A stretch of DNA of 64,000 nucleotides, taken from positions 1,054,001 to 1,118,000 of the forward strand of contig NZ_JAUSXY010000001.1 of NCBI RefSeq assembly GCF_030944625.1, given 5' to 3'. This document shows positions 26,808-36,228 of the stretch, one piece after another; positions within the stretch are counted from its first letter, which is position 1, and each line of letters starts with the position of its first letter. The notes below the pieces were generated by a model. It was not told the DNA's origin, ran no database searches, and worked only from the letters and a program-made list of their open reading frames with translations. This DNA comes from Arthrobacter sp. SLBN-112. Its GTDB lineage: Bacteria > Actinomycetota > Actinomycetes > Actinomycetales > Micrococcaceae. The position numbers and the translations under genes are program-made.

Positions 26808-28220
26808 ATGACTAGGACGAGATTTTTTGCGGCTGCAGCAGGTCTGCTCGCGGGCACCGTTGCCCTGAGCGCCTGCGGCAGCTCATCTGCACCATCCCAG
26901 GCAACCGACCAGAATGCGGACGCCAAGGAGGTGACGCTGACCATTACCGCCAACTCCATCTCGGGCGGGAAAAATGCCGCCGGCGCCGACTGGATCACCA
27001 ACTACGTCATCCCCAAGTTTGAGGAGGCGGAAAAGGCCAAGGGCGTCACGGCCAAGGTCAACTTCCAGCCCAACGGCGTGGATGACCAGGCCTACAAGAC
27101 CAAAGTCTCGCTGGACCTGTCCACGGGGCAGGGCGCGGACGTCACGTCCATCGACGGCATCTGGCTGGGCGAGTTCGCTGACGCCGGGTACATCAGCCCC
27201 CTTGAGGACATTGTGGGCAAGGACAAGGTCCAGGCCTGGGACGGCTGGAAGCAGATCAAGCCTGCCGTTCAGCAGCTCACCACGTACGAGGGCAAGCAGT
27301 ACGGCGTTCCGGACGGCACGGATGGCCGGGTCATCTACTTCAACAAGACCCTGTTCGCCCAGGCGGGCCTCCCCGCCGACTGGCAGCCCAAGAGCTGGGA
27401 CGACATCCTCGATGCCGCGCGCAAGCTCAAGAAACTTCCGGACGTGACGCCCCTGCAGATCAATGCGGGCAAGGCAATGGGAGAAGCGGCAACGATGCAG
27501 GGGTTCCTGCCGTTGCTGCAGGGTACCGGCCAGCCGATCAACAAGGACGGCAAGTGGCAGGGCAACAGCCAGGGCGTCCAGGACGTGCTGAACTTCTACT
27601 CAAAGGTCTACGGTTCGGAGCAGCTGGGCGACCCCCTGCTCCAGCAGGACGCCAAGGGCCGGGACAAGTCCTTCCAGGAATTCTCGCAAAACAAGTTGGG
27701 CATCCTGATCGAAAGTGACTACCTCTGGCGCTCCGTGATCAACCCGGTGAAGGGTGTGTCACCCATGGCGAACCGGGACAGCGCAGTGGGGTGGGCAAAG
27801 ATCCCCGCCCAAGCGCCCGGCAAGGGCCCCAACGGCGCTGACTTTGTCAGCATGTCCGGCGGTTCCGGTGAGGTTATCAACCCCAAAACCAAGTACCCGC
27901 AGCAGGCATGGGAACTGCTCCAGTTCATGTCCTCGGCGGACGCGATCAAGGCCCGAATCGGGTCAACTCCCCAGATCTCAGCCCGGGACGACGTCAACGG
28001 AGAAATCCTCAAAGCTGACCCGTTGCTGAACTTCATTTCCACCGAGGTCCTGCCGGTGACGGCGTTCCGTCCCGGACTCGCGGACTACACCCAGGTTTCG
28101 GCTGCACTGCAGGACGCCAGCGGGATGGTGGCCTCGGGCAAGTCGGCCGCGGATGCAGGCAGCTCGTACCAGAAGGCGTTGGAGGGAATCGTCGGTGGTA
28201 GCGACAAAACCTTCAAGTGA
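26808..28220 (+). CDS. Sugar ABC transporter substrate-binding lipoprotein (family 1)
   Basis: 470 aa. Lipoprotein signal with lipobox LSAC (VALSACGSS). The mature protein is a family-1 solute-binding protein (KYGVPDGTDGRVIYFNK-like segment YGVPDGTDGRVIYFN, ADWQPKSWDDIL, GSGEVINPKTKYPQQAWELLQFM). It precedes two MalF/MalG permeases and overlaps the first by 26 bp. The alpha-mannosidase at the other end of the cluster makes a mannose-containing oligosaccharide or glycoside the likely ligand (inference). Confidence 0.93.
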   Translation: MTRTRFFAAAAGLLAGTVALSACGSSSAPSQATDQNADAKEVTLTITANSISGGKNAAGADWITNYVIPKFEEAEKAKGVTAKVNFQPNGVDDQAYKTKVSLDLSTGQGADVTSIDGIWLGEFADAGYISPLEDIVGKDKVQAWDGWKQIKPAVQQLTTYEGKQYGVPDGTDGRVIYFNKTLFAQAGLPADWQPKSWDDILDAARKLKKLPDVTPLQINAGKAMGEAATMQGFLPLLQGTGQPINKDGKWQGNSQGVQDVLNFYSKVYGSEQLGDPLLQQDAKGRDKSFQEFSQNKLGILIESDYLWRSVINPVKGVSPMANRDSAVGWAKIPAQAPGKGPNGADFVSMSGGSGEVINPKTKYPQQAWELLQFMSSADAIKARIGSTPQISARDDVNGEILKADPLLNFISTEVLPVTAFRPGLADYTQVSAALQDASGMVASGKSAADAGSSYQKALEGIVGGSDKTFK

Positions 28221-29160
28221 CCCAAAAGTGGAGGCTCCGGTGACCGCTCCAGCAGCGGGCACCGGGCCCTCCCGGGCAGTCGTTGACGACGGCGACGTAG
28301 CAGGCCTGGGCAAAGCGAGGGCCATGGCCTTCCTGGCGCCGGCCCTGCTCCTGATCTCGCTGTTCCTCGTCTTCCCCGCCCTCTGGACGCTCTACCTGGG
28401 CATGACCAATTACCGCCTCAGTGGTTCAGCGGCCAAGAACCCGCAGTTCGTCGGGATAGACAACTACATCAATGCGCTCTCCGACGACAGGTTCTTCAAC
28501 TCCCTGGGGCTGACGCTGATTTTCGTGTTCGGGTCTGCCGTCATCGGACAGTCCGCACTGGGGTTCGCCATCGCCTGGACCATGACCAGGGTCAGGAAAT
28601 CGGTGCGGGCCGTCGTCGAATTCTTCGTGCTGCTGGCCTGGATCATTCCCAGTTCGGTCACCACCTTCCTGTGGTACGCAATGCTGGACCGCAGCGATGG
28701 CACGCTGAACGCGATGCTCTCCACGGGCAACACCGCCTGGCTGCTCGACTACCCGCTGCAGAGCATCGTTGTGTTCAACACCTGGGTGGGCACAGCATTC
28801 TCGATGCTCCTGTTCAGTTCCGCCCTCGCCTCGGTGCCGCCATCCCAGCTCGAGAGCGCGCGCATGGTCGGGGCCGGCGCCTGGGCACAGTTTCGCGACG
28901 TGGTGTTCCCACACATCCGTGGACACGTCCTGACCAACACGCTGCTCATCACGCTCTGGACTTTCAACACCTTCACCCCCTACCTGCTCACGGCGGGCGG
29001 ACCCGATGACCGCTCCAACATCCTGCCGATTTTCATCTACCGGCTGGCCTTGAACGACGGAGCACTCGGGCAGGGCTCGGCGATCTCACTGATCATGATC
29101 ATCATCAACCTGGTCATCGCCACCGTTTACCTGCGCCTGCTGAAGGAGAGAAAATCATGA
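28195..29160 (+). CDS. Sugar ABC transporter permease, MalF type
   Basis: About 321 aa. Six membrane helices begin with MAFLAPALLLISLFLVFPALW. The EAA-type loop is SQLESARMVGAGAWAQFRDV. GTG 28195 has GGAGGG nine bases upstream and overlaps the end of the binding-protein gene; an ATG at 28153 is less likely. The stop overlaps the next start (ATGA). Confidence 0.92.
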   Translation: MVATKPSSDPKVEAPVTAPAAGTGPSRAVVDDGDVAGLGKARAMAFLAPALLLISLFLVFPALWTLYLGMTNYRLSGSAAKNPQFVGIDNYINALSDDRFFNSLGLTLIFVFGSAVIGQSALGFAIAWTMTRVRKSVRAVVEFFVLLAWIIPSSVTTFLWYAMLDRSDGTLNAMLSTGNTAWLLDYPLQSIVVFNTWVGTAFSMLLFSSALASVPPSQLESARMVGAGAWAQFRDVVFPHIRGHVLTNTLLITLWTFNTFTPYLLTAGGPDDRSNILPIFIYRLALNDGALGQGSAISLIMIIINLVIATVYLRLLKERKS

Positions 29161-30027
29161 CCGCCGTGACTGGCTCCAAGCGAACCGCCAACGGTGAGAG
29201 CCGGCAGATGCTCACGCACTTCCTTGGGCTGATGGGCAAGAGCGTCTTCACCGCCCTGGTCCTGGCGTTCTTCGTCATCCCCGTGCTGTGGCTCGTCTTC
29301 GCACCTTTCGACGCCCACCCCGGCCTGAACGTGAAGCTGCCGGAATTCACCTTCAACAACTTCAAGATCCTGTTCGACAACCCGACCGCCATCGCTTCCC
29401 TTGGCAACTCGCTGATCCTGGCCCTCGGTTCGATGGTGGTGGTGCTGGTCCTCGGCTCGCTGGCTTCCTACTCGCTGTCACGCGTGAAAATACCCCGGCC
29501 GCGACCTGCTGCTCTACACACTGCTGCTGCTCTCGTCCATCATCACGGGCACAGCAGCCATGGTGCCCACGTTCCTGCTGATGGTGAAGCTGGGCCTCAT
29601 TGACTCCCAGTTCGGTGTGATCCTCGTGCTCAGCGGCGGGATCCTCCCCACGGTGATCTTCATCCTCAAGGACTTCATGGACTCAACACCCAAGTCCTAC
29701 GAAGAATCGGCACGCCTTTACGGTGCCAAGCCCCTGCGGATCCTGTGGGACGTCGTCATCCCGCTGGCCCGGCCCGGGCTCGCCACCATCGCCGTGTGGG
29801 CTGTCGTCCAGGTCTGGGGCAACTTCCTGGTTCCCTACATCCTGCTTAGGTCCCCATCCAAGTCGCCCGCGGCCGTGGTGATGTACACCTTCTACACCGA
29901 AGGCGGCCAGCCGAACCTCGCCCTGATTTCCGCCTTCTCACTGCTCTTTTCAATCCCCGTCGTCGCAATGTACTTCTTCGTCAACCGGCGCTACGGGTTC
30001 CGCTTCCATGGAGGTATCAAAAGCTAA
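29157..30027 (+). CDS. Sugar ABC transporter permease, MalG type (apparent frameshift)
   Basis: About 289 aa when repaired. The first half (frame 3) ends in SLASYSLSRVK and then turns to nonsense. The second half in another frame continues LLLSSIITGTAAMVPTFLLMVKLG and includes the EAA loop KSYEESARLYGAKPLRILWDV. Removing one A from AAAA (29487-29490) gives R-V-K-Y-P-G-R-D-L-L-L-Y-T, which is normal for the family. Since every other part of the transporter is intact, a sequencing error is more plausible than a dead permease. The stop overlaps the ATPase start (TAATG). Confidence 0.88.
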
Positions 30028-31106
30028 TGGCCAGCATCACCACCAGCTCCCTGATCAAGGAGTATCCCGGCGGAGTCCGCGGCGTGGACGAAATGGACGT
30101 CACCATCCACGACGGCGAGTTCTTCGCCCTGCTGGGTCCCTCCGGCTGCGGCAAGACCACCCTGCTTCGCACCATCGCGGGCCTGGAGAAATCCACGTCC
30201 GGCAGCATCAAAATCGGCGATCGGGAAGTCACTAACATGGAACCGGGGCAGCGCCGCGTCGCCATGGTGTTCCAGGACTATGCGTTGTTTCCGCACATGT
30301 CCATTGCCGACAACATCGCGTACCCGCTGAAGATCCAGAAGGTCGCCAAGACCGAACGCCACTCCAGGGCCGAAGAAGTCGGTGACAAGCTGTCCCTCCA
30401 GGGCTTGCTGGAGCGCCGGCCCGGGCAGCTTTCGGGCGGCCAGCAGCAGCGCGTCGCCCTGGCCAGGGCGGTGACCAGCCGCCCCGACGTCTTCCTGTTT
30501 GACGAACCCTTGTCCAACCTGGACGCCCGCCTCCGGCTCGAGGCCCGGACATTCCTGAAGAAGCTCCAGCTGGACCTCGGCGTCACCACGGTGTTCGTCA
30601 CCCACGACCAGGCCGAAGCACTCGCCCTCGCCGACCGGATCGCGATCATGCGCTCGGGCAAGATGCAGCAGCTCGGAACGCCCCGGGAAGTGTTCCAGCG
30701 TCCGGCCAACACCTTTGTGGCGTCGTTCGTTGGCTCAACGTCCATGAACCTGCTCAAGGGCATCGTCGGGGACCACACAGTGACGATCGGCACCCAGCAG
30801 GTGCCGTTGCCCTCCGATGCCGTCGGCAGGGTAGCCGAGGGCCAGGAAGTCACCTGGGGAGCCCGGCCCGAATACCTGGGCATATCCCCGGCCGCGGCCC
30901 CCGGCAGCCTGGAAGGAACGGTCACCGTGTCTGAGAACCTGGGCGCCTCCGCCCTGATAACGGTGGAACTGGCGGACAGCGGGGAACCGGTCCAGGTTGT
31001 GGTCAGTGAGGACCATGAGCCCGGAATCGGAACACGCCTATGGGTCACGTTTGAGCCCCGGCGGACGCTGTTGTTCGATGCTGAAGGTCTGCGGATCGGA
31101 GACTGA
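30027..31106 (+). CDS. Sugar ABC transporter ATP-binding protein, MalK/UgpC type
   Basis: 359 aa. Walker A GPSGCGKTT, signature [14 protein letters not shown], Walker B LFDEPLSNLDARLRLE and H-loop THDQAEALALADR are complete. A C-terminal TOBE-type regulatory domain follows (GARPEYLGISPAAA, EHEPGIGTRLW-like DHEPGIGTRLWVTFE). It energises the adjacent MalF/MalG pair. Confidence 0.94.
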   Translation: MASITTSSLIKEYPGGVRGVDEMDVTIHDGEFFALLGPSGCGKTTLLRTIAGLEKSTSGSIKIGDREVTNMEPGQRRVAMVFQDYALFPHMSIADNIAYPLKIQKVAKTERHSRAEEVGDKLSLQGLLERRPGQLSGGQQQRVALARAVTSRPDVFLFDEPLSNLDARLRLEARTFLKKLQLDLGVTTVFVTHDQAEALALADRIAIMRSGKMQQLGTPREVFQRPANTFVASFVGSTSMNLLKGIVGDHTVTIGTQQVPLPSDAVGRVAEGQEVTWGARPEYLGISPAAAPGSLEGTVTVSENLGASALITVELADSGEPVQVVVSEDHEPGIGTRLWVTFEPRRTLLFDAEGLRIGD

Positions 31107-31108
31107 CG

Positions 31109-32317
31109 GTGCGCATCAGCCGGATGCTGACCCCGGAGGACCGGGCAGGGAACCTCTACTTCGACGTTCCCTTCGAGCTGGGACGCTGCGAATCTTTGGA
31201 AGTGCTCCTGGACTACGACAGGTCCCGGGCGGTCATTGATTTGGGCTGCATGGGTCCTGGCGGGTGGCGGGGTTGGTCCGGCGGAGCCAAGAAGCGGTTT
31301 GTGATCAGCAGGACCGCGGCGTCCACCGGCTATTGCCCGGGTGAACTTGAAACCGGTGTGTGGAAGGTTGTGCTGGGCCTTCACCAGATTCCGGCGGAGG
31401 GTGTCACGGTCGAGTTGACCATCAATACGCCGGCAACAGGGGCCGTGGAACCCGAGCCGCCGGCCCCCGCGCCGGCCGGCACAGTCCCGGCCAGCCGCCG
31501 TCGGAATCTTCCTGCCGCGGCAGGGATGCGGTGGCTTGCCGGGGATTGCCATGCACACAGCCTCCATTCCGACGGCAGCCTCTCCCTCCGGCAACTGGCG
31601 GGAGAGGCTGCACGGAACGGGCTGGACTTCCTGGCCGTCACGGACCACAACACCGTCAGCCACCATCCGCACCTGCAGGGCGTGGGCAATGAGTATGGGA
31701 TCGCGCTTTTGCCCGGACAGGAAGTCACCACCGTCCGCGGCCATGCGAACGCCTACGGCCGCATTAACTGGGTGGATTTCCGGGACCACCCTGACGCCTG
31801 GCTTGACCAGGTTGAAGGCGAAGGCGGATTCCTGTCCATCAACCACCCGGTGGCCACCGATTGTTCGTGGCAATGGCAGTTGTCCCGGAAGCCCACCCAC
31901 GCCGAGATCATGCATGAAACCTGGTTGCCCAACCGGCGCGATACCAGCATCTGGGCTTGGTTGAGCGCCTGGAGCGAGCCCGTCATTCCGCTCGGGGGCG
32001 GGGACTTCCACCGCCTCGAGGACGGCCATCCCACCGGGCTGCCCACAACTTGGGTGCAGTCTGCGGACCCGTCCGAAGAGGGACTCCTGGCGGCGCTCAA
32101 GGCCGGCCCGACAGCCCTCAGCCTGGGGGTCGACGCACCGCTGCTGTTGCGGGTCGACGGCGAATTGGTTGCTATCGACGCGGAAGGGACCATCCTGGTG
32201 GACTTCGAAGGCCGCCGGCAGCTCATCCGCGACCCCTATGCAGCCATCGACGCCCAGGGAGCCGGACCGTACCGGCTCGAAACGTCGGACCGCCGCATCC
32301 TCGCCCTCACCACATAG
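31109..32317 (+). CDS. CehA/McbA-family metallohydrolase (PHP domain)
   Basis: 402 aa. An N-terminal beta-sandwich of about 140 residues precedes a PHP domain with DCHAHSLHSDG (146-156), TDHNT (178-182), a metal Glu region (LLPGQEVTT), SINHP and GGGDFH. The family includes carbaryl hydrolase and phosphoesterases. GTG 31109 follows the ATPase stop by two bases, with GGAG upstream, so it belongs to the sugar operon. A phosphodiester, phosphosugar or carbamate-type linkage on the imported glycan is a possible target (inference). Confidence 0.87.
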   Translation: MRISRMLTPEDRAGNLYFDVPFELGRCESLEVLLDYDRSRAVIDLGCMGPGGWRGWSGGAKKRFVISRTAASTGYCPGELETGVWKVVLGLHQIPAEGVTVELTINTPATGAVEPEPPAPAPAGTVPASRRRNLPAAAGMRWLAGDCHAHSLHSDGSLSLRQLAGEAARNGLDFLAVTDHNTVSHHPHLQGVGNEYGIALLPGQEVTTVRGHANAYGRINWVDFRDHPDAWLDQVEGEGGFLSINHPVATDCSWQWQLSRKPTHAEIMHETWLPNRRDTSIWAWLSAWSEPVIPLGGGDFHRLEDGHPTGLPTTWVQSADPSEEGLLAALKAGPTALSLGVDAPLLLRVDGELVAIDAEGTILVDFEGRRQLIRDPYAAIDAQGAGPYRLETSDRRILALTT

Positions 32318-32325
32318 CCTGACCA

Positions 32326-32367
32326 AACAGATACGCCCCGCTTCTGGTGAAACGGGGCGTATCTGTT
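32326..32367. terminator. Bidirectional terminator between the two halves of the sugar cluster
   Basis: Perfect 15-bp stem AACAGATACGCCCCG / CGGGGCGTATCTGTT with a 12-nt loop, between convergent stop codons. Confidence 0.85.
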
Positions 32368-32374
32368 GTGGCAA

Positions 32375-35098
32375 TTACTTCGAGGGAGTCAGGCGCAGTG
32401 TCCGGATTTCCCACGGATCCAGCTCGAACTTGTACTCACCGTCAGCCGGTTCCGAGGACAACGTCCGGCCCGCCAGGTCAACGGTGGACACGCCGCCGAA
32501 GGGGCCGGTCACCACGCCACCGGTGGGCTGTTCGGCCAGCAGGACAACACGGATTTCGACGTCGTCGCCCACCTGGCGCATGCTGCTCAACCGGATGCCA
32601 TCCCCCCTGAGCCGCAGGCCTTCCGCAGGCGCCGGAACCGTGGGTGCCGGGGTGCCGCGGCCGCGTACGGCCAGGCCGGGTGCGTTGAAGTGGTCCGCGA
32701 GCCGCACCGCGTCCGCGCTGCGGTAACCCTGCGCGGAGGCCATGACCGCAAATTCGACGTCCACCTGGGTTCCTGCTTCTTCCGCGCCCGGGATGGGGAT
32801 CTCGGAGGCGGCCGGTTCGTCACGAAGAGGGTGCACGTTGACGCTGATCGATCCCACGGCGCGCAGCAGCGTGAGCGCCAGTTCCTTTCCATCCACCACC
32901 TCATACTCGGTGGCGTCGTGCAGGAGCACGGTAGCTGGTCCCGCGGACACGAAGGTGTAGGCGGGGAACGTCGGAAGCGGAAATTCGCCGCCGCCGCCCT
33001 CTGCGGTAAGCGGGCGGGTGGTGATGGAGAACTGGCCTTCCGACGCGGAGGATTCCACGGGGCCAGGGAGCGGGATGTGCATCCGCAGCCGGTGGTCTGC
33101 TGCCTCGTTCGTGAACTGGACGCGAAGCCGAACGAATGGTTCACCGCGGCGCAGCTCCACGAACGTGTGGACCGGAACGTCGACGGTGTCGTTGTCCCGG
33201 CTCCCCATGCTGCGGTCCAGGGAACGCGGCCAGGAGTAGTGCCTGGTGACCTTGACGACTGCGCGTACGGGTCCGCGTTCGACGACCTCCACGGCCACCC
33301 GGGAAGGGTCAGTGACGATCCTGTCCACGGCTGGAGGGCCGTAGTTGTAGCTGTCCCCGCAGTCCCCGCCGTCAGCCAGCCTGCCGATACCGTGCAGGAC
33401 GGTGCCGTCCGCCCCGGTCAGGGTGACGTCCCCGTCCGGGCCGATGCGCGCCGAGATGAGTCCGTTGTCCAGAATGCCGTCGTCGCAGCTGATGTGCTCC
33501 GGTTCGGGGCGTTCTGCCTGGAAGACCTTGAACGGGGTAATGCCCATGGCCGCGACGGGGACGCCCACCAGCACCCGGCGCCGGGGTTCGGCGACGATCC
33601 GGACTTTCCAGTCGCCGGGGTGTGCCTCGACGGCGGCTGCCAGTTCGGCCTTGAACGCGACGATGTCGAACACCGGGGCCGTGGGCACCTGCGCCACATC
33701 GAACTCGAGGGAATACGGTGCCACCCGGTACTGCTCGATGAGCTGGCCGAACAATTCGCGTCCGTGGATGCGGTTCATCATGCGTTCCACCAGGACGGAG
33801 GCGTCCATGGTCTCATCACCGAGCATGGTGGGGGCGTGCTCGGTTTCCTGCACCGGCAGCAGGGTGCCGTCGCCGGTCATGGCGGCCACGGGCAGTCCTG
33901 CTTCCGGGGCAGGTACGTCGAGTTCCACCACCACGTTGCGGTCCGCGGGCAACGTATTGAACGCCACGAACGCGTCGCTGGGGATGCCGCCGGCCACCGA
34001 GAGGGCCACTTCGTCGCGGGCGGCGCGGGCTATCTGGGCTGCTTCGTGCAGCCGCGCCTCTACCTGGCTGACGGTTTCATCGGTGCCGGAGCCCACCACG
34101 GAGTCGTGCGCGGTGGACTCGATGATGCGGCGCCAGGACATGCTGATGAAGGGTTCGAAGTCGACGCCCAGATGGGCTGCCGCCAGCCGTTCGGCGTCCA
34201 AGGCCATCCGCTCTGCGGCGGCCATCGCGATCTTGAGGTTGCGGCGGATGGAGAAGACACCCGGAAGGATGTTGCCCCGGGCATGGGAGCGGAGTTCCCC
34301 GCGCACTGCCTCCAGGCGCGCATCCTCCGGGTCGAAGGCCGAAACGTACTCTTCCAGCGTGCCGACGCGGATGGGGAAGGCGGGTGAACCGTACGTGTCC
34401 ACGTGGCGCATCAGTGCCGTGTCCGGCGGCATGTGGTCGGTGCCGACCATGCCCAGGATGGGGTCGCCGCGGTACCTGTCGGCGGTTTGTTGCCGGTATT
34501 CCGCCAACGCGTGCGGGATGTGTTCGGGAATGGCCAGGAGGTCCAGGGCACTGCCGTATCCGTCGAAGAGGTATTCCACCCGGACGGATGATCCGTCCGG
34601 GGCTTCCCACCTGAACGAATGCCCGGAAACTTTGGCTGGCACTCCGCGCCAGAGGCAGGCGTGGGCGATGCCGGCCCGGCTCAGGATCTGCGGCATTTGG
34701 GCCACGTGGCCGAACATGTCGGGCAGGTAGCCCACATTCATGTACCCGCCCAGCCGCCGGGCGCCCGCCATGCCCATTTGGAGGTTGCGGATGATGGTCT
34801 CGCCCGAGCACAGGAATTCGTCGAGCAGGATCTGCCAGGGGCCCAGCGCCAGTTGACCACTGGCCACCACGGCGCGGACCCGCTCTTCGTTTTCGGGCCT
34901 GATTTCCAGGTAGTCCTCGATCGCGGCCGTCTGGCCGTCAAGCGTGAACCGGAACCGTGGGTCTTCCTCCGCCATTTTCAGGACGGTGTCGAACATCTGG
35001 ACCAGCTTGAAGCGGAACACCTGGAAGGGTTCGTACCACTCCCGGTCCCAGTGCGTGTGGGGTACCAGGACGATGCCGGTCTCCTCTACCGGGCTCAT
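32375..35098 (-). CDS. Alpha-mannosidase, glycoside hydrolase family 38
   Basis: 907 aa. HTHWDREWY at residues 14-22 is the zinc-binding GH38 signature, and GYLPDMFGH at 123-131 holds the probable nucleophile Asp127. Further family blocks are LGMVGTDHMPPDT, SWRRIIESTAHDSVVGSGTDE and long beta-domains at the C-terminus. There is no signal peptide, so it acts in the cytoplasm on imported oligosaccharides. Its start overlaps the end of the dehydrogenase gene by four bases (ATGA), within a three-gene minus-strand operon under a promoter with a ROK operator. Confidence 0.95.
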   Translation of the reverse strand: MSPVEETGIVLVPHTHWDREWYEPFQVFRFKLVQMFDTVLKMAEEDPRFRFTLDGQTAAIEDYLEIRPENEERVRAVVASGQLALGPWQILLDEFLCSGETIIRNLQMGMAGARRLGGYMNVGYLPDMFGHVAQMPQILSRAGIAHACLWRGVPAKVSGHSFRWEAPDGSSVRVEYLFDGYGSALDLLAIPEHIPHALAEYRQQTADRYRGDPILGMVGTDHMPPDTALMRHVDTYGSPAFPIRVGTLEEYVSAFDPEDARLEAVRGELRSHARGNILPGVFSIRRNLKIAMAAAERMALDAERLAAAHLGVDFEPFISMSWRRIIESTAHDSVVGSGTDETVSQVEARLHEAAQIARAARDEVALSVAGGIPSDAFVAFNTLPADRNVVVELDVPAPEAGLPVAAMTGDGTLLPVQETEHAPTMLGDETMDASVLVERMMNRIHGRELFGQLIEQYRVAPYSLEFDVAQVPTAPVFDIVAFKAELAAAVEAHPGDWKVRIVAEPRRRVLVGVPVAAMGITPFKVFQAERPEPEHISCDDGILDNGLISARIGPDGDVTLTGADGTVLHGIGRLADGGDCGDSYNYGPPAVDRIVTDPSRVAVEVVERGPVRAVVKVTRHYSWPRSLDRSMGSRDNDTVDVPVHTFVELRRGEPFVRLRVQFTNEAADHRLRMHIPLPGPVESSASEGQFSITTRPLTAEGGGGEFPLPTFPAYTFVSAGPATVLLHDATEYEVVDGKELALTLLRAVGSISVNVHPLRDEPAASEIPIPGAEEAGTQVDVEFAVMASAQGYRSADAVRLADHFNAPGLAVRGRGTPAPTVPAPAEGLRLRGDGIRLSSMRQVGDDVEIRVVLLAEQPTGGVVTGPFGGVSTVDLAGRTLSSEPADGEYKFELDPWEIRTLRLTPSK

Positions 35099-36228
35099 GC
35101 CGAGGCCGCCTCTCCGCCGAGGGAGAGCTGCAGGGACTCGGCCAGGGCTGCGGCGATCAGCTGGGCGACCCGGACGTCCGCCTCACCTTCGGCGATCCCG
35201 GTGGGAGGTGTCGCTTGACCGTCCACCATCCTGTGGAAGGCGACGAGTTCCTGCTCAAATGCTTCCGTGACGTCGGCGAACAGGGAGTCGGAGACCCCGC
35301 TGCCGGCTTTCTCGGTGATCTGCAGCCTGGTGGGGGCGTTGAGGAGGTAGGGGACGGTGAATTCCAGTTTTCCGCTGCCCGTGGTGTGGTGGACGGTCAC
35401 GGTTTCGCGGTACGCGGGGTAGTCGGCCAGGTAATGCCAATTGAAGTGCACGCGGACCCCCTCGGCAGCTGTCGCAGCTATTTCGATGGACCCCGGATCG
35501 TCCTGTTCTGCCCAGTAAAGGACGGAATCGACTGCCTGCAACGGGCCCACCAGCGCCCGGACCACCGCGATGTCGTGAATGAGGCTGCCAAGGATGACGT
35601 TTGAGTAGAGCCGCCGCAGCAGGCCGGGGCTGTCTTTGCCCAGGGCTGCATCCAGCTTTTGTTCGTCGGCTTCCACCAGCCCGGAGAGCACGTCGGCGGG
35701 GACGTCCCGGGCTCCCGGGTGGAGGTTGGCGAAGGCCAGCTGCGCGGAGCCGGCGGGGTGGAGCACTTCCACGTTGACGTACCGCGTGTCTTTCAGGCCT
35801 GGCAACCGTTCTTTCAGGGTCAGGACGGCGGGGTCGTACTCCTTCATGTAGCCCAGCAGGAGCATTGGCCGGCCCTGGCCCTGCTCGGCTTTGCGCAGCA
35901 GTTCGATCTCCCCGAGGGAGAACGCCAGTGGCTTCTCGCACAGCACCGCCACCCCTGCTTCGATGCACTGCAGGGCCGGCTGGCCGTGGGATCCCGAGGT
36001 CAACAGCAAGACGGCGTCCAGGTCCTCACCGGCCAGCATGTCGGTCAGGTTGTGGTACTGGTGCCCGGCCGGGATGCCGTATTGGGCGCCTACCCGGCCA
36101 AGCAGGGCGGGGGAGAGATCTGCCACCGCAACGAGGTCGAACAGATCCCATCGCCTTGTGATCAGGGGCAGGTGCACGGACTGGGCAACGGCGCCCAGTC
36201 CCACAACTCCGATTCGAAGCAAAGTCAT
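35095..36228 (-). CDS. Gfo/Idh/MocA-family NAD(P)-dependent dehydrogenase
   Basis: About 377 aa. N-terminal Rossmann motif GVVGLGAVAQSVHLP, then the catalytic-loop signature CEKPLAFS, expected for sugar or inositol oxidoreductases. The C-terminal half is the alpha/beta dimerisation domain. ATG 36228 overlaps the upstream stop (TAATG); a GTG at 36240 would add four residues. It lies between the isomerase/epimerase-like gene and the mannosidase and probably oxidises or epimerises the released sugar. Confidence 0.9.
   Translation of the reverse strand: MTLLRIGVVGLGAVAQSVHLPLITRRWDLFDLVAVADLSPALLGRVGAQYGIPAGHQYHNLTDMLAGEDLDAVLLLTSGSHGQPALQCIEAGVAVLCEKPLAFSLGEIELLRKAEQGQGRPMLLLGYMKEYDPAVLTLKERLPGLKDTRYVNVEVLHPAGSAQLAFANLHPGARDVPADVLSGLVEADEQKLDAALGKDSPGLLRRLYSNVILGSLIHDIAVVRALVGPLQAVDSVLYWAEQDDPGSIEIAATAAEGVRVHFNWHYLADYPAYRETVTVHHTTGSGKLEFTVPYLLNAPTRLQITEKAGSGVSDSLFADVTEAFEQELVAFHRMVDGQATPPTGIAEGEADVRVAQLIAAALAESLQLSLGGEAASA

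Noticed and set aside
32366..34387. 673-codon plus-strand frame opposite the mannosidase
   Set aside because: Complement of GH38 coding sequence; no motifs.
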